From: Lutimaribacter saemankumensis
GTDB taxonomy: Bacteria > Pseudomonadota > Alphaproteobacteria > Rhodobacterales > Rhodobacteraceae
Direction of reading: 5' to 3'
Length of the DNA stretch: 64,000 bases
Assembly (NCBI RefSeq): GCF_900100005.1
Contig: NZ_FNEB01000003.1
Coordinates: 124,001-188,000, forward strand
The notes beneath the pieces are model-generated. The model made no database searches, was not told the DNA's origin, and worked only from the letters and a program-made list of their open reading frames with translations. Every line of letters starts with the position of its first letter. Within the stretch, counting starts at the first letter, position 1. Positions 15,902 through 24,680 of this stretch are shown here, in pieces. The position numbers were made by a program, and so were the translations under genes.

Positions 15902-17680
15902 ATGGACATCATCCAGTTTTCCCAGTCGGGACAGGCCGCTCTGACGCTTGTTGTCGTGCTGGTCATGTTCGTGCTGTTCGTCAAGGAATGGTACCCGGCC
16001 GAGGTGGTGGCCATCGGTGGCGCGGCGCTGATGCTGGTTCTGGGGCTGGTGCCCTATGACCGGGCGCTCGATGTGTTGTCGAACCCTGCGCCCTGGACGA
16101 TCGCGACCATGTTCATCGTGATGGGTGCCCTGGTGCGCACAGGGGCGCTGGACGTGTTCACCGCCTTTGCAGACAGGCGCGCGCAAAGCCATCCGCGCCT
16201 GGCCATCGCGATGCTTCTGGGTTTCGTGATCGTGGCGTCGGCCATCATGAACAACACGCCCGTCGTCGTGGTGATGATCCCCGTGTTCGTCCAGCTGGCG
16301 CGCACACTGGGTCATTCGGCATCCAAGTTGCTGATCCCGCTGAGTTATGCCGCTATCCTGGGCGGCACGCTGACGCTGATCGGGACATCGACCAACCTTT
16401 TGGTCGACGGCGTGGCCCGCGCCAACGGGTTGGAGGCGTTTTCGATTTTCGAGGTCACGCCCCTGGCGATCATCCTCGTGGTATGGGGCATGTTCTATCT
16501 GGCCGTGATCGGCCCGCTGCTGCTGCCCGAGCGTGACAGCATGGCCACCATGCTGTCGGACCGCTCGAAGATGAAATTCTTTACCGAGGCGGTCATTCCG
16601 CCCGACAGCAACCTGATCGGGCGCGAGGTCACGGGCGTGCAGCTTTTCAAGCGCGAAGGCGTACGGCTGGTCGACGTGATCCGGGGGGACCAGTCTCTCC
16701 GGCGCGACTTGCAGGGCGTGACGTTGCAGGTGGGCGATAGGGTGGTCTTGCGCACCCAGATGACCGAATTGCTGAGCCTGCAGCGCAACAAGAGCCTCAA
16801 GCGCGTGGACCAGGTGAGCGCGGTGGAAACCTCCACGGTCGAGGTGCTGATCACGCCGGGCTGCAAGATGGTGGGCCGCCGTCTGGGTGCGTTGCGGCTG
16901 CGGCGGCGGTTCGGCGTCTACCCGCTGGCGGTGCACCGGCGGAACCAGAATATCGGCCGGCAGCTCGACGAACTGGTCGTCCGTGTCGGTGACACGCTGC
17001 TGCTGGAAGGCGCGCCCGAAGACATCAAACGCCTGGCGCAGGAAATGGACCTTGTCGATGTCAGCCACCCCTCGGCGCGCGCTTTCCGGCGCGGCCATGC
17101 GCCGGTTGCCATCACCGCCCTAGTCGGCGTCGTTGCGCTTGCGGGGATGGGGGTTGCGCCGATCCTGCCGCTGGCGGTCATCGCGGTGGCGCTGGTGCTG
17201 CTGACGCGCTGCATCGATGCGGACGAGGCGTTTTCCTTTGTCGACGGGCGCCTGTTGGCGCTGATCTTTGCCATGCTGGCCATCGGTGCGGCGCTGGAGC
17301 ACACTGGTGCCGTGGCGCTGATCGTGAACGCGATTTCGCCGGTCCTGTCCGTTCTTCCGCCATTCGCGATCATCTGGGCCATCTACCTGCTGACCAGTGT
17401 GCTGACCGAGATGGTCAGCAACAATGCGGTGGCGGTTGTGATCACCCCCATCGCCATCGGTCTGGCGCAGGCGATCGGCGTCGATCCGCGCCCGCTGGTG
17501 GTGGCGGTCATGGTGGCGGCAAGCTGCAGTTTCGCCACGCCGATCGGATACCAGACAAACATGCTGGTCTACGGGCCGGGCGGGTACCGGTTCACCGATT
17601 TCCTGCGTGTGGGTGTGCCCCTGAACCTGAGCGTGGGAATCCTGGCCTCGGCGCTGATCCCGTTTTTCTTTCCGTTCTGA
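15902..17680 (+). CDS. SLC13-type anion transporter with TrkA-C domains
   Basis: A 592-residue DASS/SLC13-family transporter. Two hydrophobic halves flank a central cytoplasmic part (about residues 205-395) built from two TrkA-C domains (GREVTGVQLFKREGVRL and GRRLGALRLRRRFGVYP). The paired motifs NNTPVVVVM with TLIGTSTN, and SNNAVAVVI with ATPIGYQTN, are the sodium/substrate clamshell motifs of the family. Substrates in the family include sulfate, dicarboxylates and citrate; none can be chosen here. It faces a paralogue with a 3-bp gap. Confidence 0.88.
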   Translation: MDIIQFSQSGQAALTLVVVLVMFVLFVKEWYPAEVVAIGGAALMLVLGLVPYDRALDVLSNPAPWTIATMFIVMGALVRTGALDVFTAFADRRAQSHPRLAIAMLLGFVIVASAIMNNTPVVVVMIPVFVQLARTLGHSASKLLIPLSYAAILGGTLTLIGTSTNLLVDGVARANGLEAFSIFEVTPLAIILVVWGMFYLAVIGPLLLPERDSMATMLSDRSKMKFFTEAVIPPDSNLIGREVTGVQLFKREGVRLVDVIRGDQSLRRDLQGVTLQVGDRVVLRTQMTELLSLQRNKSLKRVDQVSAVETSTVEVLITPGCKMVGRRLGALRLRRRFGVYPLAVHRRNQNIGRQLDELVVRVGDTLLLEGAPEDIKRLAQEMDLVDVSHPSARAFRRGHAPVAITALVGVVALAGMGVAPILPLAVIAVALVLLTRCIDADEAFSFVDGRLLALIFAMLAIGAALEHTGAVALIVNAISPVLSVLPPFAIIWAIYLLTSVLTEMVSNNAVAVVITPIAIGLAQAIGVDPRPLVVAVMVAASCSFATPIGYQTNMLVYGPGGYRFTDFLRVGVPLNLSVGILASALIPFFFPF

Positions 17681-17683
17681 GCC

Positions 17684-19456
17684 TCAGAGCGGCCAGAACA
17701 CAAGGATGAGCGGCACCGAGACCGCGATCACCAGCGCCTCGAGAGGCAGACCCATCCGCCAGTAATCGCCGAACCGGTAGCCGCCAGGGCCCAGGACCAG
17801 CGTGTTGTTCTTGTGCCCTATGGGCGTCAGGAACGCCGACGATGCCGCGATCGCCACGGCCATCAGGAAGGGATCGGGCGACACGCCCAGCGATTGCGCC
17901 ATCTGGATGCCGACTGGGGCGGCGACGATGGCGGTGGCGGTGTTGTTCAGCACGTCCGACAGCGTCATCGTGACGACCATCAGGGTCGCCAGGATCGCCC
18001 AGGCCGGCCAACCTTCCGTCAGGGTCACAAGGCCACCGGCGATCAGCGCGGTGCCGCCCGCATCCTCGAGCGCGGCACCCAGCGGGATCATCGAGCCAAG
18101 CAGGACGATCACCGGCCATTCGATGCTGTCGTAAAGCTCGGACAGGGGCACGATCTTGAGCAGGGCATAGAACACCACGACGATGCCAAGCGCGATGGGC
18201 AGGTAAAGAAAGCCGAAACTGGCCAGCGCCACGGCGACGGCGAACAGGCCGATTGCGGCCCAGGTCTTGCTGTCGTCCGTGACGGTCAGGCCGCGATCGG
18301 CAAGGTGCAGGCACCCGAGCCAGTCGGCGATATCAGCGGCACGGTCGCGCGGGGCCAGGACCAGAAGGATATCGCCCTGTTTGACCTCGGTCTTGCGGAC
18401 CTGCTTGGTGATGCGCCGGCCCTGGCGTGAAATTCCCAGCAGCACCGCGCGCTGGCGCCAGGCAAGTCCCACGGATTGCGCGGTTTTGCCAAGGATGCGG
18501 GCATCCGCCGGCACCACAAGCTCAAGCAGCGACAGTCCTTCGCCCTCGGCCTTGAGCCGTTCTTCGCGGGTTTCGTCGGAAAAGGCGAGGCCAAGCGTGC
18601 TGCGAAACTCGTCCAGCGCGTCGGGCGCGGCCTCGATCACCAAGGCGTCGCCTGCGCGTATCTCGGTGTTGTGGGCGCTGCCGTAGAGCCGCTTTCCCCC
18701 GCGCACAAGCCCGATGATGGCGACATCCGCCTCGTCGGCGTCGGGGATCAGCTCTGCCACGCGGCGGCCCGGCAGGTCGGAGTCCTCGGGCACGGTCAGC
18801 TCGGCGATATAGGCGTTGAAATCGCGCGCCTCGGCCATCGCATCGTCGCGCTGCGGGATCAGCCGCCAGCCGATGGTCGCGACAAAGACCAGCCCGACAA
18901 GCGCGGTCAGCGCGCCGACGGGGGCGAAATCGAACATGGCGAAGGGTTCGCCCAGGCTGTCGCCCCGGATCGCCGCGATGATGATGTTGGGCGGTGTGCC
19001 GATCAGAGTGGCCATGCCGCCCAGGATCGTCGCAAACGACAGCGGCATCAGCGACAGCGACGGGCTGCGCCCGGCCTTGCGCGCGGTCTGGATGTCGACC
19101 GGCATCAGCAGCGCCAGCGCGGCCACGTTGTTCATGAAGGCCGACAGGACGCCCGCGACACCGCCCATCAGCGTGATATGGCCGCCCAGGCTCCGGCCGC
19201 TGTCGATCAGGGTGCGCGTGATCAGCCCAACCGCGCCAGAGCGCATCAGCCCCGTCGACACGACCAGCACCAGCGCCACGACCAGCGTGGCCGGGTGGCC
19301 AAAGCCGGAAAATGCCTGATCGGTCGGAACGACCCCGACCACCACCCCGATCATGAGGGCGGAAAACGCTATGATATCATAGCGGTAACGCCCCCACAGC
19401 AGCATGGCGAAAACACCGGCGAAAAGCGCGAACAAGATGATCTGGTCCTGGGTCAT
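17684..19456 (-). CDS. SLC13-type anion transporter with TrkA-C domains (paralogue)
   Basis: About 590 residues, the same architecture as the convergent gene at 15902: membrane half, two TrkA-C domains (GRRVAELIPDADEADVAI; GKTAQSVGLAWRQRAVLL), second membrane half. Clamshell motifs are MNNVAALALLM with TLIGTPPN, and LNNTATAIV with LTPIGHKNN. The ATG at 19456 is chosen; a TTG two codons upstream is possible. The two proteins differ widely in sequence, so this is an old duplication or independent recruitment rather than a recent tandem copy. Confidence 0.87.
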   Translation of the reverse strand: MTQDQIILFALFAGVFAMLLWGRYRYDIIAFSALMIGVVVGVVPTDQAFSGFGHPATLVVALVLVVSTGLMRSGAVGLITRTLIDSGRSLGGHITLMGGVAGVLSAFMNNVAALALLMPVDIQTARKAGRSPSLSLMPLSFATILGGMATLIGTPPNIIIAAIRGDSLGEPFAMFDFAPVGALTALVGLVFVATIGWRLIPQRDDAMAEARDFNAYIAELTVPEDSDLPGRRVAELIPDADEADVAIIGLVRGGKRLYGSAHNTEIRAGDALVIEAAPDALDEFRSTLGLAFSDETREERLKAEGEGLSLLELVVPADARILGKTAQSVGLAWRQRAVLLGISRQGRRITKQVRKTEVKQGDILLVLAPRDRAADIADWLGCLHLADRGLTVTDDSKTWAAIGLFAVAVALASFGFLYLPIALGIVVVFYALLKIVPLSELYDSIEWPVIVLLGSMIPLGAALEDAGGTALIAGGLVTLTEGWPAWAILATLMVVTMTLSDVLNNTATAIVAAPVGIQMAQSLGVSPDPFLMAVAIAASSAFLTPIGHKNNTLVLGPGGYRFGDYWRMGLPLEALVIAVSVPLILVFWPL

Positions 19457-19498
19457 GCCCAAGGTTTAGACGCTTTGCGGGGGCGCGTCACGGGGGGG

Positions 19499-20095
19499 CT
19501 ATTTCCACCGTATCTCAAACCGGCAGGCATCATGGCCCATCGCGCAGCACGTCACCTCGCGCACGCGGGCCTGTCGGTGGACGAGCGCCGAAAACAGCCG
19601 TTCGAACACCGCCGCGTGCCAGTCGCAGATCGGGCGCATGCGGATTTCGCCGCGCACGACCGGGTTGGCGGCGATCTCGAACACCGTCGGATGGCCAGGA
19701 TGCGCCGCAAGCCGCCCGGTGCCGCAGAATGTCCAGGCATGGGCGGTGATCGCCCGCGTCAGTGCCCGCGCAGCCAGCGGCGCGGGCAGGGTCCGCAAAA
19801 GTGCCCGCGCCGGGGCCGGAATCCGGTTGGCAAGGATGTAATCGCCGGTGGCCAGCCCCGCCTTGCGCGCCATTGAACGTGCCTCGTGCGGAAAACGCAG
19901 GCGCATGTCCTGGTGGATCGCGGCTACAAGACCTTCGTCGATCATCGCGCTGCCGTCAGGCACCTCCATCAGGCCATGCGCGGCGAAAAGGGCGCGCCGC
20001 GCGGCCTCGCCCTCGGTGCGGTCCAGCACGGGGGCCAGCTGCATCAGGGCGTTGGGGCCGATCCGGCCCCCGGTGAGGCCGGAATGGTCAAGCAT
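19499..20095 (-). CDS. bchJ: Bacteriochlorophyll biosynthesis protein BchJ (V4R domain)
   Basis: A 198-residue protein with a C-terminal V4R domain (about residues 120-198, including [11 protein letters not shown] and the Cys-rich end [18 protein letters not shown]). BchJ was first named a 4-vinyl reductase, but its real role seems to be handling divinyl/protochlorophyllide intermediates. The start at 20095 overlaps the last 8 bases of bchE, so the two are coupled and cotranscribed. Confidence 0.9.
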   Translation of the reverse strand: MLDHSGLTGGRIGPNALMQLAPVLDRTEGEAARRALFAAHGLMEVPDGSAMIDEGLVAAIHQDMRLRFPHEARSMARKAGLATGDYILANRIPAPARALLRTLPAPLAARALTRAITAHAWTFCGTGRLAAHPGHPTVFEIAANPVVRGEIRMRPICDWHAAVFERLFSALVHRQARVREVTCCAMGHDACRFEIRWK

Positions 20096-21749
20096 CCATT
20101 TGCTCCGTGCTGCCGCCACAGGCCATGACCTTGGCGGCGTCCTCGGGCATCTTGAGTGCGTTGCGTTCCGCCGCGCGTTCCTTGCCTTGTGCACGCACGG
20201 CCTCGCGTCTTTCCGCGGCGCGGGCGGCACGGTCGGCGGCGGCTTCCCAATCCTCCATCTGTGCCTCGGCGATGGTGCGGGTTTCGTCGAAATGGAAATC
20301 GACCTTGCCCTTGGTTTGCGGCCCCCAATACCCGGCCTTGCCAAGGTCATAGAAGGTGCGCCCGACACCCGCCTTCAGGAATGCTTTTAGACATCCCAGC
20401 AGGTAGCGTCGGCGATACCCGGTGCCGCGCCACGGATAGTGGAACAACGCCTTGCGCATGTAGAAGCGGCGGTAATTCTTCATCACGCCGTCCAGCAACT
20501 CGCCCCGCGTCATCGCGGCGGGTTTCATGATCGGGGTGACGAAGTTGTATTTCGAGAAGTCGAATACCTCGACCTGGTCCTTGAGATCCTGGAACAGCGG
20601 CGTGAAAGGCCAGGGCGTGTACATCGACCAGTTGGCCAGGTCGGGCTGCCAGTCCCACGCCATCTGGAAGGTTTCTTCAAGCGTTTCGGGCGTTTCGTTG
20701 TCCAGCCCGACGATGAACTGCGCCTCGGTGAAGATGTCGGCCTCGCGCAGGAGGCGGATCGCCTCCTTGTTTTCCTCGACCTTGGTTTCCTTGTTGAACA
20801 TGTCGAGCTTGAGCTGCGCGGCCGCCTCGGTGCCGAGCGACACATGCACCAGCCCGGCCTTGCGGTAGAATTTCAGCAACTCGCGGTCGCGGTAAATGTC
20901 GGTGACGCGGGTGTTGATCCCCCATTGGACACGACGGGGCAGGTCGCGGCGGATCAGTTCCTCGCAGAACTGGATGAATTTCTTGCGGTTGATGGTGGGT
21001 TCCTCGTCGGCGAGGATGAAAAAGCCGACATCGTGGTTCTCGACCAGGTCTTCGATCTCGTCGACGACCTTTATGGGGTCGCGCACACGGTAGTCGCGCC
21101 AGAACTTCCACTGGCTGCAGAACGAGCATGTGAACGGGCAACCGCGCGCCATGTTGGGGATGGCGACCTTCTTGTTCAGCGGGATGTAGATGTACTTGTC
21201 CCACTCCAGAAGCGACCAGTCGGGGTTGATCGCATCGAGATCCTTGACGGTCGAGGCCGCTTGCGTCGCCACGATCCGTTCGCCATCGCGATAGGCCAGG
21301 CCGTGAATCCGCTTGCGGTCGTCTGGCCACCGGCCGTCATCTATCGCTTTGACGAGATTGGTGAAAACCTCTTCTCCTTCGCCGCGTACGATGACGTCGG
21401 CCCATGGCGCTTCGGACAGAACCTGCTTGTACATGAAGGTCGCGTGCACCCCGCCCAGCACCCGCACCGCATCCGGCACCACGCTTTGCGCGATCTTCAG
21501 CACCTCTTCGGCCTTGTAGATCGACGGCGTGATCGCAGTGACGCCCACGACATCCGGCTGCAACTCGGCCAGTTTTGCGGCCAGTTCGCCGTCTTCCATG
21601 TGGTTGGTCATTGCATCCAGAAAGGTGACATCGGTATATCCCGCATCGCGCAGGTGGCCGGCGAGATAGGCCACCCAGGCGGGCGGCCAGTTCCCGGCGA
21701 TCTCGGCGCCGCCGGAATGGTAATTCGGGTGGACAAGGACGATACGCAT
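20088..21749 (-). CDS. bchE: Mg-protoporphyrin IX monomethyl ester anaerobic cyclase BchE
   Basis: A 553-residue B12-binding/radical SAM protein. Residues 1-190 are the cobalamin-binding domain; Cys204, Cys208 and Cys211 in GCPFTCSFC bind the 4Fe-4S cluster. BchE closes ring E of bacteriochlorophyll with water-derived oxygen, the oxygen-independent counterpart of AcsF. The C-terminus ends in a charged Ala/Arg/Glu-rich helix (about 500-535). The promoter region carries two PpsR-type boxes. Its partner bchJ follows; no other photosynthesis gene is visible in the window. Confidence 0.96.
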   Translation of the reverse strand: MRIVLVHPNYHSGGAEIAGNWPPAWVAYLAGHLRDAGYTDVTFLDAMTNHMEDGELAAKLAELQPDVVGVTAITPSIYKAEEVLKIAQSVVPDAVRVLGGVHATFMYKQVLSEAPWADVIVRGEGEEVFTNLVKAIDDGRWPDDRKRIHGLAYRDGERIVATQAASTVKDLDAINPDWSLLEWDKYIYIPLNKKVAIPNMARGCPFTCSFCSQWKFWRDYRVRDPIKVVDEIEDLVENHDVGFFILADEEPTINRKKFIQFCEELIRRDLPRRVQWGINTRVTDIYRDRELLKFYRKAGLVHVSLGTEAAAQLKLDMFNKETKVEENKEAIRLLREADIFTEAQFIVGLDNETPETLEETFQMAWDWQPDLANWSMYTPWPFTPLFQDLKDQVEVFDFSKYNFVTPIMKPAAMTRGELLDGVMKNYRRFYMRKALFHYPWRGTGYRRRYLLGCLKAFLKAGVGRTFYDLGKAGYWGPQTKGKVDFHFDETRTIAEAQMEDWEAAADRAARAAERREAVRAQGKERAAERNALKMPEDAAKVMACGGSTEQMDA

Positions 21750-21767
21750 AGGCAGGACTCCCCATTG

Positions 21768-21785
21768 TGTATCGCCAAGCTAACA
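21768..21785. promoter_or_regulatory. PpsR/CrtJ-type operator 2 (bchE promoter)
   Basis: TGT-N12-ACA (TGT at 21768-21770, ACA at 21783-21785), matching the core PpsR/CrtJ spacing but less palindromic inside than its neighbour. It lies 19-36 bp upstream of the bchE start and covers the expected -10 region. Confidence 0.55.
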
Positions 21786-21792
21786 TCACATC

Positions 21793-21810
21793 TGTCAACT
21801 TTACTTGACA
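21793..21810. promoter_or_regulatory. PpsR/CrtJ-type operator 1 (bchE promoter)
   Basis: TGTCAACTTTACTTGACA: a TGT-N12-ACA site with the full TGTCA/TGACA arms of the PpsR/CrtJ consensus. On the minus strand its arm doubles as a TTGACA -35 hexamer for bchE, so a bound repressor would block RNA polymerase. Seven bases separate it from operator 2, near the usual 8-bp spacing of paired CrtJ sites. Confidence 0.8.
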
Positions 21811-21919
21811 CAGATCAACTCATGAAAATGCGCGCGCTTGACCGTGTGGTAGGGGATTGAACCCGCCACGGCCTTTCGCCTATAGACACGGGCGCAAGTT
21901 TTTCCTCGGGGAGTGCACC

Positions 21920-22660
21920 ATGGCAGGCCATTCAAAATGGGCAAACATCCAGCATCGCAAAGGGCGTCAGGACGCCGTGCGGGCCAAGCTGTTTTCCAAG
22001 CTGTCGAAGGAAATCACCATCGCCGCCAAGATGGGCGACCCCGACCCGGACAAGAACCCCCGTCTGCGCCTGGCCGTGAAAGAGGCCAAGTCGCAGTCCA
22101 TGCCCAAGGACAACATCGAACGGGCCATCAAGAAGGCCATCGGCGGTGAGGGCGAAGAATACGAGGAAATCCGCTACGAGGGCTATGGCCCCAGCGGCGT
22201 CGCCGTGATCGTCGAGGCGATGACCGACAACCGCAACCGCACCGCGTCGAACGTGCGGTCGACCTTTTCCAAGAACGGGGGCAACCTCGGCGAAACCGGC
22301 AGCGTCGGTTTCATGTTCGAACGCAAGGGCGAGGTCGTGTACCCGGCGGATGTGGGCGATGCCGACACCGTGATGATGGCCGCGATCGAAGCGGGGGCCG
22401 AGGACGTGGAAAGCAGCGAGGACGGCCATGTCATCTGGTGTGCGGACACCGATCTGAACGATGTGGCCACCGCGCTCGAGGCTGAGCTGGGGGAAAGCGA
22501 AAGCACCAAGCTGGTGTGGAAGCCCACCACCACGACCGATCTGGACCTCGACGGCATGCAGAAATTGATGAAGCTGATCGACGCGCTTGAGGATGACGAC
22601 GACGTGCAGCGCGTCACCACCAATTTCGAAGCGTCCGACGAAGTAATGGCGCAGCTCTGA
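21920..22660 (+). CDS. yebC: YebC/PmpR-family protein
   Basis: A 246-residue protein with the invariant start [18 protein letters not shown]. It belongs to the YebC/TACO1 family, described both as a DNA-binding regulator and as a factor that helps ribosomes through polyproline and difficult stretches. ATG 21920 is preferred over an upstream ATG at 21857 because the family always starts at MAGHSKW. An intrinsic terminator follows at 22685. Confidence 0.95.
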   Translation: MAGHSKWANIQHRKGRQDAVRAKLFSKLSKEITIAAKMGDPDPDKNPRLRLAVKEAKSQSMPKDNIERAIKKAIGGEGEEYEEIRYEGYGPSGVAVIVEAMTDNRNRTASNVRSTFSKNGGNLGETGSVGFMFERKGEVVYPADVGDADTVMMAAIEAGAEDVESSEDGHVIWCADTDLNDVATALEAELGESESTKLVWKPTTTTDLDLDGMQKLMKLIDALEDDDDVQRVTTNFEASDEVMAQL

Positions 22661-22684
22661 TCCTGCCAGAGCGAAAAATCGTTG

Positions 22685-22711
22685 CGGCGCTGCAATTTGC
22701 GGCGCCGTTTT
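22685..22711 (+). terminator. Intrinsic terminator after yebC
   Basis: Stem CGGCGC (22685-22690) and GCGCCG (22702-22707), 11-base loop, then TTTT. Confidence 0.7.
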
Positions 22712-23111
22712 CATGTGCGCAACAGGCGTGTCCCCACATCGCATGAATGACCGGAAAGTCGGCTAAAATCGCGACGAAATCGAAATTCGCACGAAAGCCC
22801 GAAAATCCAAAGGATTGCGGTACGCTTTTGATTCATTCTCTCAGGAGTTTTGCCGCATCCGTGCGTGTCTGATGTCACGCAATCATGGGTGCCGCCATCT
22901 CTTGTGACTTTCATTTTCACGATGGAAGCGTCCAAGTTATTCACAGGATAGAGCCCGGCACTTGTTTTTTTGCAAGACTGCCCACGGTTTTTCCCAAGCC
23001 CTGTCCGGGTGCGGCGTTCGCACGCTGTTTTGTACTGTTTTGCGCCGGAACTGCGCCCTATTGCGTGGACCCTCGGGGCAGTCTATCGCCGCTTGAAAAA
23101 GAGGGCATGGC
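22712..23111. other. 400-bp intergenic region with a single DnaA-box match
   Basis: No convincing gene on either strand; the open frames here are short and lack ribosome sites or coding character. The stretch is more AT-rich than its surroundings. It holds one perfect match to the DnaA box TTATNCACA (22937-22945) and a small hairpin GTGCG-N5-CGCAC (23009-23023). Promoters for the LysE-type gene at 23112 must lie here. Confidence 0.5.
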
Positions 23112-23708
23112 ATGGGTGCGGCTGTTGCAGGGTTTTCGCTGGGGTTTTCGCTGATACTTGCGATCGGGGCGCAGAACGCATTCGTTTTGCGGCAGGGGCT
23201 GCGGCGCGAACATGTGTTCCCGATCGTCCTGACCTGTGCGCTGTCCGATGCGGCGCTGATCGCGGCGGGCGTTGCGGGGTTCGGTGCGCTGGCCGAAGCC
23301 CTGCCTTGGCTGGAATCCGTCATGCGATATGGCGGTGCGACGTTTCTGACAGTCTATGGCGCGCGCGCCTTTCGCGCGGCGTGGCGCGGCGGTGAGGCGA
23401 TGGAGGTGGGCCGGGCGGCTGGCAGCCTGCGCACGGCGCTGCTGACCTGCCTGGCGCTGACCTGGCTCAATCCGCATGTCTATCTGGATACGGTGGTTCT
23501 GCTTGGGTCGATCTCGGCGCAGTACGACAACGCGGTGGCCTTTGCCCTGGGGGCCATGACGGCCAGTTTCGTGTTCTTCTTTTCGCTGGGATACGGCGCG
23601 CGCCTGCTGGCCCCCCTGTTCGCACGGCCGGTGGCCTGGCGCGTCCTCGACGTCCTTGTGGGGGCCATCATGTGGGCTATCGCTGCAAAGCTTGTGCTGG
23701 GTGGATGA
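23112..23708 (+). CDS. LysE/ArgO-family amino acid exporter
   Basis: A 198-residue protein with about six hydrophobic segments and the LysE signature FSLILAIGAQNAFVLRQGL near the start, followed by WLNPHVYLD. The close match to ArgO/LysE motifs favours basic amino acids (arginine or lysine) as cargo, exported from the cytoplasm. Start ATG 23112 with GAGGG six bases upstream. Confidence 0.88.
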   Translation: MGAAVAGFSLGFSLILAIGAQNAFVLRQGLRREHVFPIVLTCALSDAALIAAGVAGFGALAEALPWLESVMRYGGATFLTVYGARAFRAAWRGGEAMEVGRAAGSLRTALLTCLALTWLNPHVYLDTVVLLGSISAQYDNAVAFALGAMTASFVFFFSLGYGARLLAPLFARPVAWRVLDVLVGAIMWAIAAKLVLGG

Positions 23709-23719
23709 GCCCACTTGAA

Positions 23720-23733
23720 GTTAACGCGTTAAC
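23720..23733. promoter_or_regulatory. 14-bp perfect palindrome upstream of a DMT permease gene
   Basis: GTTAACGCGTTAAC ends 17 bp before the ATG at 23751. It is a perfect inverted repeat and the likely operator of an unidentified regulator; no usual ribosome site follows, so the message may begin close to the start codon. Confidence 0.45.
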
Positions 23734-23750
23734 ATGTGTTCAATGTGCGC

Positions 23751-24659
23751 ATGAGCACATCGCCTGCGACACAACGCCCGGTTCTGGGGGTCTTCTGGAT
23801 GCTGGTCACAGGCATCCTTTTCGTGGGCGTGACGGCGTTGGTGAAGTACCTTGGCACGGATATTCCCGCGCCTCAGGCGGCCTTCATCCGCTATGCGCTG
23901 GGCCTGATTTTCGTGATTCCCATGATCCGGCCGATCCTGAACGCCCGCCTGACACGCCGGCAATGGGGCCTGTTCACGTTGCGCGGCCTTGCCCATTCGG
24001 CGGGGGTTTCCTTGTGGTTCTTCGCGATGGCGCGAATCCCCATCGCGGACGTGACGGCGATGAACTATCTCTCGCCCATCTATGTCACGATAGGCGCAGC
24101 ACTTTTCCTGGGTGAGCGACTGGCGCTGCGGCGTGTGATCGCGGTGGTCGTGGCGCTGATCGGCGCGCTGATCATCCTGCGCCCGGGCTTTCGCGAAGTG
24201 GGCGCCGGGCATATGGCGATGCTTCTGGCGGCAGTGGTTTTCGGGGCGTCCTACCTGCTGGCCAAGGTTCTGACCGACGAGGTGAACGCGATTGTCGTGG
24301 TGGGCATGCTGTCGCTCTGGGTTACTGTGGGGCTGGCGCCGATGGCGGCCAGCGTCTGGGTTCCGACCGACCTGCACACGATTGCGGTGCTGTTCGGCGT
24401 GGCCTGCCTTGCGACCAGCGGACATTACACGATGACGCTGGCCTTTCGATGCGCGCCGCTGACGGTGACGCAACCCGTCACCTTCCTTCAGCTTGTCTGG
24501 GCGGTACTTGTCGGCGCCGTGTTCTTTGGCGAGGCGGTCGACCCTTGGGTGATCGTCGGCGGGCTTGTCATTCTTGGATCGGTCAGCTTCATCACCTGGC
24601 GCGAGGCGATGTTGAAACGCCGCGCGGTGACGCCAGCAGCGCCCGCGACCAAGGTCTGA
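23751..24659 (+). CDS. DMT/EamA-family permease
   Basis: A 302-residue ten-helix protein with two EamA repeats, related to the RhaT/YdcZ-type and S-adenosylmethionine uptake-like permeases common in this family (LPxF-type motif MNYLSPIYVTIGAALFLGERL). Substrate unknown. The ATG at 23751 is used; a GTG at 23736 is possible. It is convergent with the choline transporter operon. Confidence 0.85.
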   Translation: MSTSPATQRPVLGVFWMLVTGILFVGVTALVKYLGTDIPAPQAAFIRYALGLIFVIPMIRPILNARLTRRQWGLFTLRGLAHSAGVSLWFFAMARIPIADVTAMNYLSPIYVTIGAALFLGERLALRRVIAVVVALIGALIILRPGFREVGAGHMAMLLAAVVFGASYLLAKVLTDEVNAIVVVGMLSLWVTVGLAPMAASVWVPTDLHTIAVLFGVACLATSGHYTMTLAFRCAPLTVTQPVTFLQLVWAVLVGAVFFGEAVDPWVIVGGLVILGSVSFITWREAMLKRRAVTPAAPATKV

Positions 24660-24680
24660 TCCGCGCCCGGCAAAGACCGT

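Noticed and set aside
14861-17098. A 745-codon open frame on the minus strand
   Set aside because: It is antisense to the DMT permease and SLC13 genes and reads as low-complexity Arg/Gln/His; the plus strand genes have full family motifs.
22885-23154. Possible small gene overlapping the LysE start
   Set aside because: No ribosome site, no family features, and it runs through the AT-rich gap into the beginning of a clear LysE-type gene in another frame.
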